A DNA stretch of 64,000 nucleotides from Fulvimarina sp040239565 (GTDB lineage: Bacteria; Pseudomonadota; Alphaproteobacteria; Rhizobiales; Rhizobiaceae): NCBI RefSeq assembly GCF_040239565.1, contig NZ_JBEHWS010000005.1, forward strand, positions 254,545-318,544. Direction: 5' to 3'. Of the stretch, positions 7,929 through 16,059 are shown in pieces; the stretch's first letter is position 1, and the number at the start of each line of letters is the position of its first letter. The notes under the pieces were generated by a model. The model did not search any database. It was not told the origin of the DNA and saw only the letters and a list, made by a program, of their open reading frames with translations. The translations under genes were made by a program, and so were the position numbers.

Positions 7929-8774
7929 ATGTCGCTCGTTGTCTTTGCCGCCGTTCTCGCCGCGGCCTGTCTTCATGCGCTCTGGAATGCCATGGCGAAG
8001 GGCGGCAGCGACAAGCTCGTCTCGATGGCGGCAATCGTCTCGGGCCATGTGCCGGTCGCCGTCCTGCTCGCCGCCTATCTGCCAATGCCCGTGCCGGAGA
8101 GTTGGCCCTATATCGCGGCGAGCATGGGGCTCCACGTCGGCTATCAGTATTGCCTTCTGCGGTCCTATCGCATCGGTGATCTCACACAGGTCTATCCGAT
8201 CGCCCGGGGCATTGCGCCGCTCATCGTCGCCCTCGTCTCGATCTTGTTTCTCGGCGTCGCGCTCTCGTTGCCGGAGATGATTGCGATCGCGCTTATCGGA
8301 TCGGGGATCGTCAGCCTCGGCCTCGTGCGCAGCAAGACGGGCCTTCGCAATCCAGCGGCAACGGCCTTTGCCATCACGACCGGCTGCTTCATCGCCGCCT
8401 ACTCATTGAATGACGGCACCGGAGCGCGGCTCTCGGGCGAACCGATCGCTTTCTATGCCTGGGCCTCGCTCGGCAATGCGCTGATCTTCCTCGCCGGGAT
8501 CCGCATTCTTGCGCCCGGCACGCTGTCGCGCATGCGTCGCGAAGCCGGACGCACACTGGTCATCGGCGCGAACGCATCCTTCCTCGCCTATGCCATCGTC
8601 GTCTGGGCCTTCACCGAGGCGCCGATCGCGCTGGTCACGGCCCTGCGCGAGACATCGATCCTCTTCGCGCTGCTCATCGGCGTCTTCGTGCTGAAGGAAA
8701 GACTCGATCTCGCCAAGGTCATCTCGACCTTCGTCACCATCGCGGGGGCCGCGCTCTTACGCGTCTCGAAATAG
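7929..8774 (+). CDS. DMT-superfamily (EamA) permease
   Basis: 281 residues with ten predicted hydrophobic segments arranged as two EamA halves (about 1-135 and 145-280); the second half ends with the typical ALRETSILFALLIGVFVLKERL block. Drug/metabolite transporters of this type export small metabolites or amino acids across the inner membrane; the substrate is not predictable. I use the ATG at 7929; a TTG directly before it would add one residue. A hairpin follows immediately at 8776-8811. Confidence 0.88.
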   Translation: MSLVVFAAVLAAACLHALWNAMAKGGSDKLVSMAAIVSGHVPVAVLLAAYLPMPVPESWPYIAASMGLHVGYQYCLLRSYRIGDLTQVYPIARGIAPLIVALVSILFLGVALSLPEMIAIALIGSGIVSLGLVRSKTGLRNPAATAFAITTGCFIAAYSLNDGTGARLSGEPIAFYAWASLGNALIFLAGIRILAPGTLSRMRREAGRTLVIGANASFLAYAIVVWAFTEAPIALVTALRETSILFALLIGVFVLKERLDLAKVISTFVTIAGAALLRVSK

Positions 8775-8775
8775 A

Positions 8776-8811
8776 CGAAGGCCGCACCGAGGTTATCCGG
8801 TACGGCCTTCG
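8776..8811. terminator. Hairpin between convergent genes
   Basis: CGAAGGCCG and its complement CGGCCTTCG with further near-matched pairs inside (one mismatch) make a strong stem with a short loop, two bases after the DMT permease stop and just beyond the stop of the convergent trcR gene. There is no T run on the plus strand, so it may work as a bidirectional or processing hairpin more than a classical intrinsic terminator. Confidence 0.6.
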
Positions 8812-8843
8812 AGTTCAGCTCAGAGAAGTATTGAGAAGACCGA

Positions 8844-9560
8844 TCAGCGGTCGTCGCTGTCCTCGTCCTCGCTCTTGCCCTTCATGGAGGAGAGCTTGGC
8901 GAAGACGGCCGCCGCATCGAGCTCTTCGTCCTCGCTGTCGGACTTGCCCGCACCGGCGCCGGCGGAGACCCAGTTCTCTGTCTGGGAGGCCGAGAGCAGA
9001 CGCTCTTCCTCGGCCAAATCTTCCGGCTTCGGCGGCAGGCCGCGCGTCGCCTTCTCGACTTCGAGGTCAAGATCGATCTGCGTGCAAAGGCCGAGGGTCA
9101 CCGGGTCCATCGGCACGAGATTGGCCGAATTCCAGTGGGTCCGCTCGCGGATCGCCTCGATCGTGTTCTTCGTCGTACCGACGAGACGCGAGATCGCCGC
9201 GTTTTCGAGCTCGGAATGGTTGCGCACCAGCCAGAGGATGGCGTTCGGACGGTCCTGGCGCTTGGAGACCGGCGTATAGCGCGGCGCCTTGCGCTTGGCT
9301 TCCGGCACGCGAACCTTCGGCGGGGCGAGCTTCAGCTTCAGCTTGCCGTTCTTTTCCGCCTGCTCGATATCATCGCGCGAAAGCTGACCATTGAGGATCG
9401 GGTCGAGACCCTTGATCCCCTGAGCCGCTTCGCCGTCGGCGATAGCCTTGATCTCGAGCGGATGCATCGAGCAGAAATCGGCGATCTGGTCGAAGGACAA
9501 AGACGTGTTGTCGACGAGCCAAACGGCGGTCGCTTTGGGCATCAAAAGTTGCTGGGCCAC
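8844..9560 (-). CDS. trcR: Cell-cycle transcriptional regulator TrcR (DUF1013)
   Basis: 238 residues, starting at a GTG (MAQQLLMPKATAVWLVDNT), as is usual for this family. Conserved blocks: SFDQIADFCSMHPLEIKAIADG, GIKGLDPILNGQLS, RPNAILWLVRNHSEL and RLVGTTKNTIEAIRERTHW. The middle resembles helix-turn-helix units. The C-terminal tail (from about 195) is very acidic and rich in serine and aspartate. TrcR is restricted to alphaproteobacteria and is reported to bind DNA and influence cell-cycle gene expression. Single transcription unit, 166 bases from the exchanger gene upstream. Confidence 0.88.
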   Translation of the reverse strand: MAQQLLMPKATAVWLVDNTSLSFDQIADFCSMHPLEIKAIADGEAAQGIKGLDPILNGQLSRDDIEQAEKNGKLKLKLAPPKVRVPEAKRKAPRYTPVSKRQDRPNAILWLVRNHSELENAAISRLVGTTKNTIEAIRERTHWNSANLVPMDPVTLGLCTQIDLDLEVEKATRGLPPKPEDLAEEERLLSASQTENWVSAGAGAGKSDSEDEELDAAAVFAKLSSMKGKSEDEDSDDR

Positions 9561-9726
9561 GAATACAATCCTTCTCTTGCGCCGCTCCGGAGGGGCGGGC
9601 TGTGGATGTCACCACGATGTCCGGGAAATCGGTGTGTCTTATAAGGCGTCGAACGCCTCGCCGCAACAACGCGGAACCGTCAAATTTGAAACGAATGGGC
9701 GCGAAGCGAGCCGCGCCCTCTCCGGT

Positions 9727-10758
9727 TCAAACCAGCAGCACCAATACAGACAAGCCGTAAAGCAGGAAAACGCCGGTCGACTCGAAACCGATATTGAGGA
9801 AACCCCTCTTCTCTCGCTTCATCATGCCGAGCAGGATCAGCGTCACCATCAGCATGGCAAACAGCGCGGTCGCCTGGTCATCGTCTGTCGCCGACTTGTA
9901 GATCGATTCATCAGAGACGAAATCGGCAGCCGACAGAAACAGCACTTCGAAGGCATTGCCGCCGATAATATCGCCGACAGCAAGCCCCACCGCGCCGATC
10001 CGCACCGCCGCAATCGCCGTCACCAGCTCCGGCAGGGAGTTTGCGATGGCGGTAAATGTCGTTCCGAACAGCGTCTGTGAGACTCCGGTCACTTCGACGA
10101 GCGCGATCGAAGCCTCGCCTATCGCATAGCCGGCGACGGCGGTGATCCCGGCGTAAAGCAGGAAGAGCAGCCAGAGCTTTTTGTCGGAACGCTTGTCGTA
10201 GCTTTCCGAAGCGTCGGACTCCTCCTCCCGCGTCTCGTCCGTCTGCTTGGCGAACCACATGTCCTCTGCGCGGACCTGACGCAGCAGCAAGAGGCCGCCG
10301 ATATAGGTGATCGGCAGGAGAATGGAGATGGGATGGGTCCCGAACACGCTGAGGCCCGTCGTCACGGAGCCGATAAGGGCCATGCACAGAAGCGCGTTCA
10401 GAAGAATGCCCTGCGCCAGTGCCACGGGCGTTGCAGCGGCATGCTCCAGATTGGCGCGGCGATAGAACAGATCGGCGACCGCGATGAAAAGGGTCTGTGC
10501 GGTCAGCCCGCCGAGCGCATTGCCGATCGCAAGCTCCGGAAACCCCTGATAGGCCGTCGAGACGGAGGTGATCGCGCCGGGAAGCGATGTCGATACGCCC
10601 ACAAATAGCGCGCCCGCGACGACTTCTCCCATCCCTGTGCGATCGGCCAGTTCGTCGGCGATCGTCGAAAGCTTCACTCCGGCATAGCCGATGGCCGCCG
10701 CCGAAGCGAAAAAGAGGATGATGTTCCCCGTGAGCCCGAGGCCCGCAAAATCGATCAT
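9727..10758 (-). CDS. Sodium/calcium exchanger-family (CaCA) membrane protein
   Basis: 343 residues with two inverted membrane halves joined by an acidic loop rich in E, D and S (about 165-190). The alpha repeats are recognisable: GVSTSLPGAITSV followed by ELAIGNALGG in the first half, and AIANSLPELVTAIAAV followed by GDIIGGNAFEV in the second; the glutamate of the canonical repeat is kept only in the second half, while the first has G-A. This asymmetry suggests the ion coupling may differ from YrbG-type calcium/sodium exchangers. Likely inner-membrane cation antiporter. Substrate uncertain. Confidence 0.85.
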   Translation of the reverse strand: MIDFAGLGLTGNIILFFASAAAIGYAGVKLSTIADELADRTGMGEVVAGALFVGVSTSLPGAITSVSTAYQGFPELAIGNALGGLTAQTLFIAVADLFYRRANLEHAAATPVALAQGILLNALLCMALIGSVTTGLSVFGTHPISILLPITYIGGLLLLRQVRAEDMWFAKQTDETREEESDASESYDKRSDKKLWLLFLLYAGITAVAGYAIGEASIALVEVTGVSQTLFGTTFTAIANSLPELVTAIAAVRIGAVGLAVGDIIGGNAFEVLFLSAADFVSDESIYKSATDDDQATALFAMLMVTLILLGMMKREKRGFLNIGFESTGVFLLYGLSVLVLLV

Positions 10759-10870
10759 GAAACGCGTTTGACCAATGCTTGGCGCCGCGGGGCGCCGTGA
10801 TGTCCTGGGCGATGAGGTGGGCCACCTCAGTAGCTTGTCCAGAAATTACGCGCGGGCGGATCGAGAACCG

Positions 10871-11875
10871 TCAGCCCCCGCGGCCAGTCGTCAGGACGAT
10901 CTTGCCGATATGATCCTCGTCGAGATGGCGATGCGCCTCCGCCGCCTCTTCGAGCGGGTACGTCTTCTCCATCACCGGCCCGACCTTGCCACTCGCAAGC
11001 AGGGGGATCACGAGACGCTCGATATCGCGGGCGATATCCGCCTTGAACTCGACGGAACGCGCGCGCAACGTCGATCCGGTGAAGACGAGCCGCTTCAGCA
11101 TGATCCGACTGAGGTCGATCTCGGCCTTCGGGCCATTCAGGAAGGCGATCTGGACGATCCGACCTTCAACCGCCGCGCATTTGAGGTTTCGGTTTGCATA
11201 ACCGCCGCCGACCATGTCGAGTATGACGTCGGCGCCATGACCGCCGGTCGCTTCCTTCAACGCTTCGACGAAGTCGGTCTCCTTGTAATTGAAGCACTTT
11301 TCTGCGCCGAGCTTTTCGGCTGCCGCGCACTTCTCCGCGCTCCCGGCCGTCGCGAAGACGCGGGCCCCAAAATGCTTTGCCATCTGGATCGCCGTCGTGC
11401 CGATCCCGCTCGTGCCGCCATGAACGAGAAAGACCTCGCCCTTCTTGAGCCCGGCCCGCATGAAGACATTGCTCCAGACCGTGAAGAAGGTTTCGGGAAC
11501 AGCCGCGGCTTCCTCGAAGCCCATTCCATCCGGCACCTGGATCGCGTTCGTCTCGTGAACCGTCACGGCTTCGGCATAACCACCGCCGGCCACCAGCGCC
11601 ATGACTCGATCGCCGATCTCGAAGCGCGAGGCGCCCTCGCCCAGCTTCTCGACGACACCGGCAACCTCCAGCCCCGGCCATTCCGGCGCGCCCTTCGGCG
11701 GCGGATAGACACCCATGCGCTGCATCACATCCGGACGGTTGACGCCCGCCGCCGCCACTGCAACACGGATCTCGCCGGGTCCGGGTTCCGGCATCGGGCG
11801 CATCTCGGTGACAAGCACCTCCGGCCCGCCCGAACCATTCAGCCCGATGATCCGCATCTCTTGTGCCTCAGCCAT
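10871..11875 (-). CDS. NAD(P)H:quinone oxidoreductase, PIG3 type (MDR family)
   Basis: 334 residues of the zinc-free medium-chain reductase family: GVNRPDVMQRMGVYPPPKGAPEW near residue 45-70 (PIG3/TP53I3-like signature, seen here in pieces), VHGGTSGIGTTAIQMAK as the nucleotide-binding motif at about residue 150, and no zinc-ligand cysteine set. It would reduce quinones or enones with NADPH in the cytosol. Starts with ATG at 11875. Monocistronic; the exchanger gene lies 112 bases beyond its stop. Confidence 0.9.
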   Translation of the reverse strand: MAEAQEMRIIGLNGSGGPEVLVTEMRPMPEPGPGEIRVAVAAAGVNRPDVMQRMGVYPPPKGAPEWPGLEVAGVVEKLGEGASRFEIGDRVMALVAGGGYAEAVTVHETNAIQVPDGMGFEEAAAVPETFFTVWSNVFMRAGLKKGEVFLVHGGTSGIGTTAIQMAKHFGARVFATAGSAEKCAAAEKLGAEKCFNYKETDFVEALKEATGGHGADVILDMVGGGYANRNLKCAAVEGRIVQIAFLNGPKAEIDLSRIMLKRLVFTGSTLRARSVEFKADIARDIERLVIPLLASGKVGPVMEKTYPLEEAAEAHRHLDEDHIGKIVLTTGRGG

Positions 11876-11989
11876 TCGATATCCTCCACATTTCGCCGCT
11901 GCGGGCCCACTTAGTGAAGAAATTGATGATGGGGAGGTTGCGCGTTAATCCTCGGTCAAGGTTTACGGTGTTTAATCAAGATAGTTCGG

Positions 11990-12098
11990 AACTGGATCAT
12001 TTGAGCCGATCCCGGATAGACGAGGCCCTCTGCGAGTGCCTTGTTTGACGCCTCCCTGTTGAAACTCCTGAGAGCCGTTTTCGACGGCTCTTTTTTTT
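11990..12098 (+). ncRNA. Candidate small RNA ending in an intrinsic terminator
   Basis: No plus-strand gene precedes the strong terminator at 12072-12098, and no convincing ORF lies between 11876 and 12299. The segment just before the terminator stem, GCCTCCCTGTTGAAACTCCTG, is pyrimidine-rich with CCTCCC and CTCC stretches that could pair with Shine-Dalgarno sequences, as in several rhizobial regulatory RNAs. The 5' end is a guess and I found no clear promoter hexamers. Alternative: terminator of an unannotated very short leader peptide. Confidence 0.35.
12072..12098 (+). terminator. Strong intrinsic terminator without an upstream gene
   Basis: Stem GAGCCGT / ACGGCTC with a five-base loop TTTCG, followed by eight T residues (12091-12098). 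It reads on the plus strand, while the nearest upstream gene (10871-11875) is on the minus strand, so it must end a transcript that starts inside this intergenic region. Confidence 0.85.
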
Positions 12099-12180
12099 GT
12101 TCGCGCGTCGTCTTCTGCGCTGGCCGGCTCTGTTGCTCGCCGTCGGTGCATGCTATTCATCCACAAGCGCTTTTGAGGTA

Positions 12181-12195
12181 TTAACCCTCCTTAAC
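12181..12195. promoter_or_regulatory. CtrA-box-like sequence upstream of rcdA
   Basis: TTAACCCTCCTTAAC: two TTAA half sites separated by six bases, about 105 bases before the rcdA start. The CtrA consensus is TTAA-N7-TTAA, so the spacing is one short. A further ATTAACCC half site occurs about 30 bases downstream. Role inferred from the known link between RcdA and CtrA; not certain. Confidence 0.35.
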
Positions 12196-12299
12196 AGCGG
12201 ATTCTTGCGTTTGCGCCATTAACCCGGCATTTTCGCAAGCGGTGATTGAGGCCGGCTGACGATTGACGATGCCAGGCGAGTGGAGCACCTTTCGAGTTC

Positions 12300-12830
12300 A
12301 TGAGCCATAGCACGAACGACAGCCCGAACGCCGCGGCGCCGGTGCGCCTCGCCGAACACAAGGCCCACAGCCGCGCGTTCCAGCCGATCTTCGATGAAGG
12401 CATGGCGCTCGTCGACGAGACGGCGAGCTATCTCGATGGCGAAGGCCGAACCGCTTCCAAGGGTTTGCCGAAATCCGTCTCGACGCTTTATGCTGCCGAA
12501 TCCATGCGTCTCACCACACGCCTCATGCAGATGGCGTCATGGCTTCTGCTTCAGCGCGCCCTCAACGAGGGCGACATGACCCGCGCGCAGGTCGAGTCGG
12601 AAAAGACCAAGGTCCGCCTCAACGGCGAGGCCGAAACGCCGTCCGACCAGAGCTACGTCTACCTTCCGGACGAATTTCGCGATCTCGTGATGCGCGCCAC
12701 CCTTCTCGAACGCCGCATCGCCATCCTTGATCGCGAGCTCTACGGCGTGTCGCGAAACATCGACGATCGACCCGTCGGCAATCCCGTGGGCGAGCAGATC
12801 AACCTGTTGAAGACCGTCTTCCACAGGTAG
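12300..12830 (+). CDS. rcdA: RcdA, regulator of CtrA degradation (DUF1465)
   Basis: 176-residue helical DUF1465 protein, the family of Caulobacter RcdA, an adaptor that helps deliver CtrA and other cell-cycle substrates to ClpXP via CpdR and PopA. Seen here: an N-terminal unstructured stretch (1-25), long helices through LPKSVSTLYAAESMRLTTRLMQMASWLL (about 60-87) and YLPDEFRDLVMRATLLERRIAILD. The length fits the family. Starts with ATG at 12300. A near-CtrA box lies upstream. It is followed by addB after 79 bases, an arrangement that does not suggest a shared role. Confidence 0.85.
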   Translation: MSHSTNDSPNAAAPVRLAEHKAHSRAFQPIFDEGMALVDETASYLDGEGRTASKGLPKSVSTLYAAESMRLTTRLMQMASWLLLQRALNEGDMTRAQVESEKTKVRLNGEAETPSDQSYVYLPDEFRDLVMRATLLERRIAILDRELYGVSRNIDDRPVGNPVGEQINLLKTVFHR

Positions 12831-12909
12831 TTTCCCGCGCTGAGGGAATGGCTTGAGCAAGCGGCGGGCCTGCCTTTCCAAACGGTGAGCGAGCCCGTAC
12901 CGTCCGGCC

Positions 12910-15900
12910 ATGCGCGCCAACTTCTTTTCAATTCCGCTCCGCTCCCCCTTTCTTGCGACGCTCGCCGATAGCCTGCTCGATGGAAAGCTCGATGTCGGTT
13001 ATCGATATGACGGCGACCCGCTCTCCCTCGCCGATATCCTGATCTACGTGCCGACCCGGCGCGCTGCTCGCTCGCTCGCCTTCGCGTTTCAGGCAAAGCT
13101 CGGCGACAAGGCCGCGATCCTGCCGCAGATCAGGCCGATCGGCGAAGGCGACGAGGCTGAACTCCTGCAAGGCGCCGATCCGGCAATGGTGCTGGATCCG
13201 GTCATGGGCGAACTCGAACGCCGCCTCGAACTTGCCCGCCTCGTCCGGCGCTGGCGCACGATGACACGCGAGGCCGAGCTGAAGGCACTCTTCGGATCGG
13301 AGGATGTGGTTCTGCCGGCATCAGCCGCCGACGCGCTCTATCTCGCCTCCGATCTCGGCGCACTTCTGGACGAAATCGAAACGGAAGGTGTTCCGTTCTC
13401 CCAGCTCGGCGATCTTGCACCGGAGGAACTTACAGAGTGGTGGCGGCTCACGCTCACTTTCCTCACCATCGTCACGCAGCACTGGCCTGAGCAGCTCGCG
13501 GCCGATGGCCGCATCAGTGAAGCGCGGGCCAAGAACGACTGGCTGAAGAGCGAGGCGAACCGGCTGCGCAATCATCCGCCCGCCGGCCCCGTCATCCTTG
13601 CCGGCTCGACGGCCACCGCTCCGCAGACAATCGCGCTGATGCGCGTCATCGCGAATATGGAAAAGGGCGCTGTCGTCCTTCCCGGCCTCGATCACGACCT
13701 CGACGAAAAGGCCTTCGCGGCGATAGATCGAAGCCTCGCAATCGCCTCGCCCGGTCATCCGCAATACGGTTTGAAGCGGATACTGGATGGTACGCTGATC
13801 GATCGGGACAGCGTGAACGTGCTGAGCACCGACGATCGCCTGCTTTCCCGCGAACGCTTCCTCTCCGATGCTCTGAGACCGGCCGAAACGACGGAGCACT
13901 GGAGCAAAAGCGCGCAGGAACACGGCTATGCAGCACTCGATGACATCGCATTGATCGAAGCCGCAGAACCGCGAGAGGAAGCTCTCGCCATCGCATGCGC
14001 GATGCGCGACGCCCTCTCCGATCCGACGGCCACCTGCGCCCTCGTGACGCCGGACCGCAATCTTGCTCGCCGGGTCGTCATCGAACTGGAACGTTTCGGC
14101 ATCCGCGCCAACGACTCCGCCGGCCGGCCTTTGAAAACCACGGCGCCGGGCACCCTGGCCTCGACACTTCTGTCGGCCGCCTTCGCACCGGGTGATCCGA
14201 TCCCGCTTCTGGCGCTGCTCAAGCATCCGCTCGTTCGCCTCGGCATGACCTCTGCCGAAGCCCGCCGCGCTGCCCGCGCGATCGAACTCATCGCCCTGCG
14301 CGGCTCGGTCGAGATCGCCGATGCGGCCAACCTCGCCGAGATCGTCGACAGACGACTCCTCGGCTCAGCGCGACAGAGCGAAGACGAAGCGGCGGCCCAA
14401 GTCGCGAAGGAAGACCGCGTCCGTCTCTCGCGCCCGGCACAGCTCGTCTCGGAAGAGGACCGCGAACTCGCGCGCATCTTCGCGCACTCCTTCCAGACAG
14501 CCATCGCCCCGCTGATCGCTCGTCGCGGAGAGGACACCCGCGAACTTGCCGACTACGCCATCGTGCTTGCGCAGGTACTCGAAGCGTTTGCCTGCGATGA
14601 GAAAAGCCGTCCGCGCGAACTTTACGCCGAAGAGCCGGGCCGCGCCTTTCAGGAGTTCCTCGCAAACCTCGTTTCGGCACCCCGCACGGGTTTCGACTTC
14701 CCGGCAAGCGAACTTGAAGACGTCGTCGATGCGCTGATGGCCGGCGTCACGGTGCGCCCGCGCGGCGGCCTTTCGGCCCGCGCCTTCGTCTGGGGCACGC
14801 TCGAAGCCCGCCTCCAGAGCGTCGATACGGCGATCCTCGGCGGTCTCAACGAAGGCACGTGGCCGGCCGGCGCCAAGAGTGGCGCCTTCCTGTCGCGCAT
14901 GATGCGCCGGGACATCGCGCTCGATCCGCCGGAGCGCCGCATCGGCCTCGCGGCCCACGACTTCTGGATGGCGATGGGCGCGCGGCGCGTCATCCTTACC
15001 CGCTCGACGAAACAGGACGGCGCCCCCACCATCGCCGCGCGCTGGCTCCAGCGCATGTCGGCCCTCGCCGGGCCTAAGCTGACGCGTGAGCTGAAAGACC
15101 GTGGCGCGATCTATCTCAATGCCGCCCGCTGCCTGGAAGATGCGCCCCGTGCCGACATAGCCGCACGGCCTCAGCCCAAGCCGCCTGTCGACAAGCGCCC
15201 CAAGCGCTACTCCGTCACCGAAGTCGAGACGCTGATCCGCGACCCCTACGCAATCCACGCCGCGAAGATCCTTCAGCTCGAACCGCTCGACCCGCTGATG
15301 CGCTCGCCCGATGCGGCAGAACGCGGTTCCCTCTACCACGCTGTCCTTTCGGACTTCGTAGAGAACGGCCTCGATCCGATGGCCGACACCGCGCTCGAGC
15401 AGCTCATTGAGATTGCCCGCACCCGCTTTGACAACGAGCAGCTGCCGGCCGAAATCGAAGCCTTCTGGTGGCCACGCATGGAGGCGATCGCCGCTGGCTA
15501 TCTCCACTGGGAGCGGGGTCGCAATGAGAAGGTCGCTGTCCGAAACGCCGAAATCTCGGGTGGCATCACGGTCACCGGCCTCAATGTCGAACTGGTCGGC
15601 AAGGCCGATCGGATCGACGTCATGACCGACGGCTCGATCGAGATCATCGACTTCAAGACCGGCACCGCACCCTCGGTCGCCCAGGCGCGCACCCTTCTTG
15701 CGCCGCAGATGCCGCTGGAAGGCGGCATGGCCCTGCGCGGCGGTTTCGAGGATCTGAAGGACACGGATCGCATCCACGATCTCACCTATGTCCGACTTCG
15801 CGAGCGCGAGGTCTATCCGGAAGGTCTCTCCAAGCCCGCGACGAAAACGGCAGAGGCCGTCGATCCAATGGACCTCTCGATCAAGGCCATTACAAAGTTC

Positions 15901-16059
15901 GAGGGCCTCGTCGCGAAATTCCAGAAGCCCGATACGCCCTTCACCTCTCGCTTCCGCCCGGCCTATGCCGGCGAGTTCACAGGCCCCTACGACCATCTGG
16001 CGCGCGCCCGTGAATGGGCCGTCGCTGGCGGCGCGACCGAGGGAGCCTCGGACGAATGA
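12910..16059 (+). CDS. addB: AddB, subunit of AddAB double-strand break repair helicase-nuclease
   Basis: 1049 residues, the size usual for alphaproteobacterial AddB. With AddA it resects DNA ends and loads RecA for recombination. The N-terminal helicase-like region (VPTRRAARSLA at about 38-48) has no Walker A GKT, so it is catalytically silent as a helicase, as known for AddB. Near the C-terminus IEIIDFKTGTAP carries the PD-(D/E)XK nuclease residues. The position where Firmicutes AddB has the first iron-sulphur cysteine reads RDPYAIHA here, so no FeS cluster is expected. Its TGA overlaps the addA start (ATGA). Confidence 0.93.
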   Translation: MRANFFSIPLRSPFLATLADSLLDGKLDVGYRYDGDPLSLADILIYVPTRRAARSLAFAFQAKLGDKAAILPQIRPIGEGDEAELLQGADPAMVLDPVMGELERRLELARLVRRWRTMTREAELKALFGSEDVVLPASAADALYLASDLGALLDEIETEGVPFSQLGDLAPEELTEWWRLTLTFLTIVTQHWPEQLAADGRISEARAKNDWLKSEANRLRNHPPAGPVILAGSTATAPQTIALMRVIANMEKGAVVLPGLDHDLDEKAFAAIDRSLAIASPGHPQYGLKRILDGTLIDRDSVNVLSTDDRLLSRERFLSDALRPAETTEHWSKSAQEHGYAALDDIALIEAAEPREEALAIACAMRDALSDPTATCALVTPDRNLARRVVIELERFGIRANDSAGRPLKTTAPGTLASTLLSAAFAPGDPIPLLALLKHPLVRLGMTSAEARRAARAIELIALRGSVEIADAANLAEIVDRRLLGSARQSEDEAAAQVAKEDRVRLSRPAQLVSEEDRELARIFAHSFQTAIAPLIARRGEDTRELADYAIVLAQVLEAFACDEKSRPRELYAEEPGRAFQEFLANLVSAPRTGFDFPASELEDVVDALMAGVTVRPRGGLSARAFVWGTLEARLQSVDTAILGGLNEGTWPAGAKSGAFLSRMMRRDIALDPPERRIGLAAHDFWMAMGARRVILTRSTKQDGAPTIAARWLQRMSALAGPKLTRELKDRGAIYLNAARCLEDAPRADIAARPQPKPPVDKRPKRYSVTEVETLIRDPYAIHAAKILQLEPLDPLMRSPDAAERGSLYHAVLSDFVENGLDPMADTALEQLIEIARTRFDNEQLPAEIEAFWWPRMEAIAAGYLHWERGRNEKVAVRNAEISGGITVTGLNVELVGKADRIDVMTDGSIEIIDFKTGTAPSVAQARTLLAPQMPLEGGMALRGGFEDLKDTDRIHDLTYVRLREREVYPEGLSKPATKTAEAVDPMDLSIKAITKFEGLVAKFQKPDTPFTSRFRPAYAGEFTGPYDHLARAREWAVAGGATEGASDE

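Noticed and set aside
14365..15996. 543-codon minus-strand frame inside addB
   Set aside because: Shadow frame; addB has clear domains and a four-base overlap with addA, while the opposite frame has no recognisable motif.
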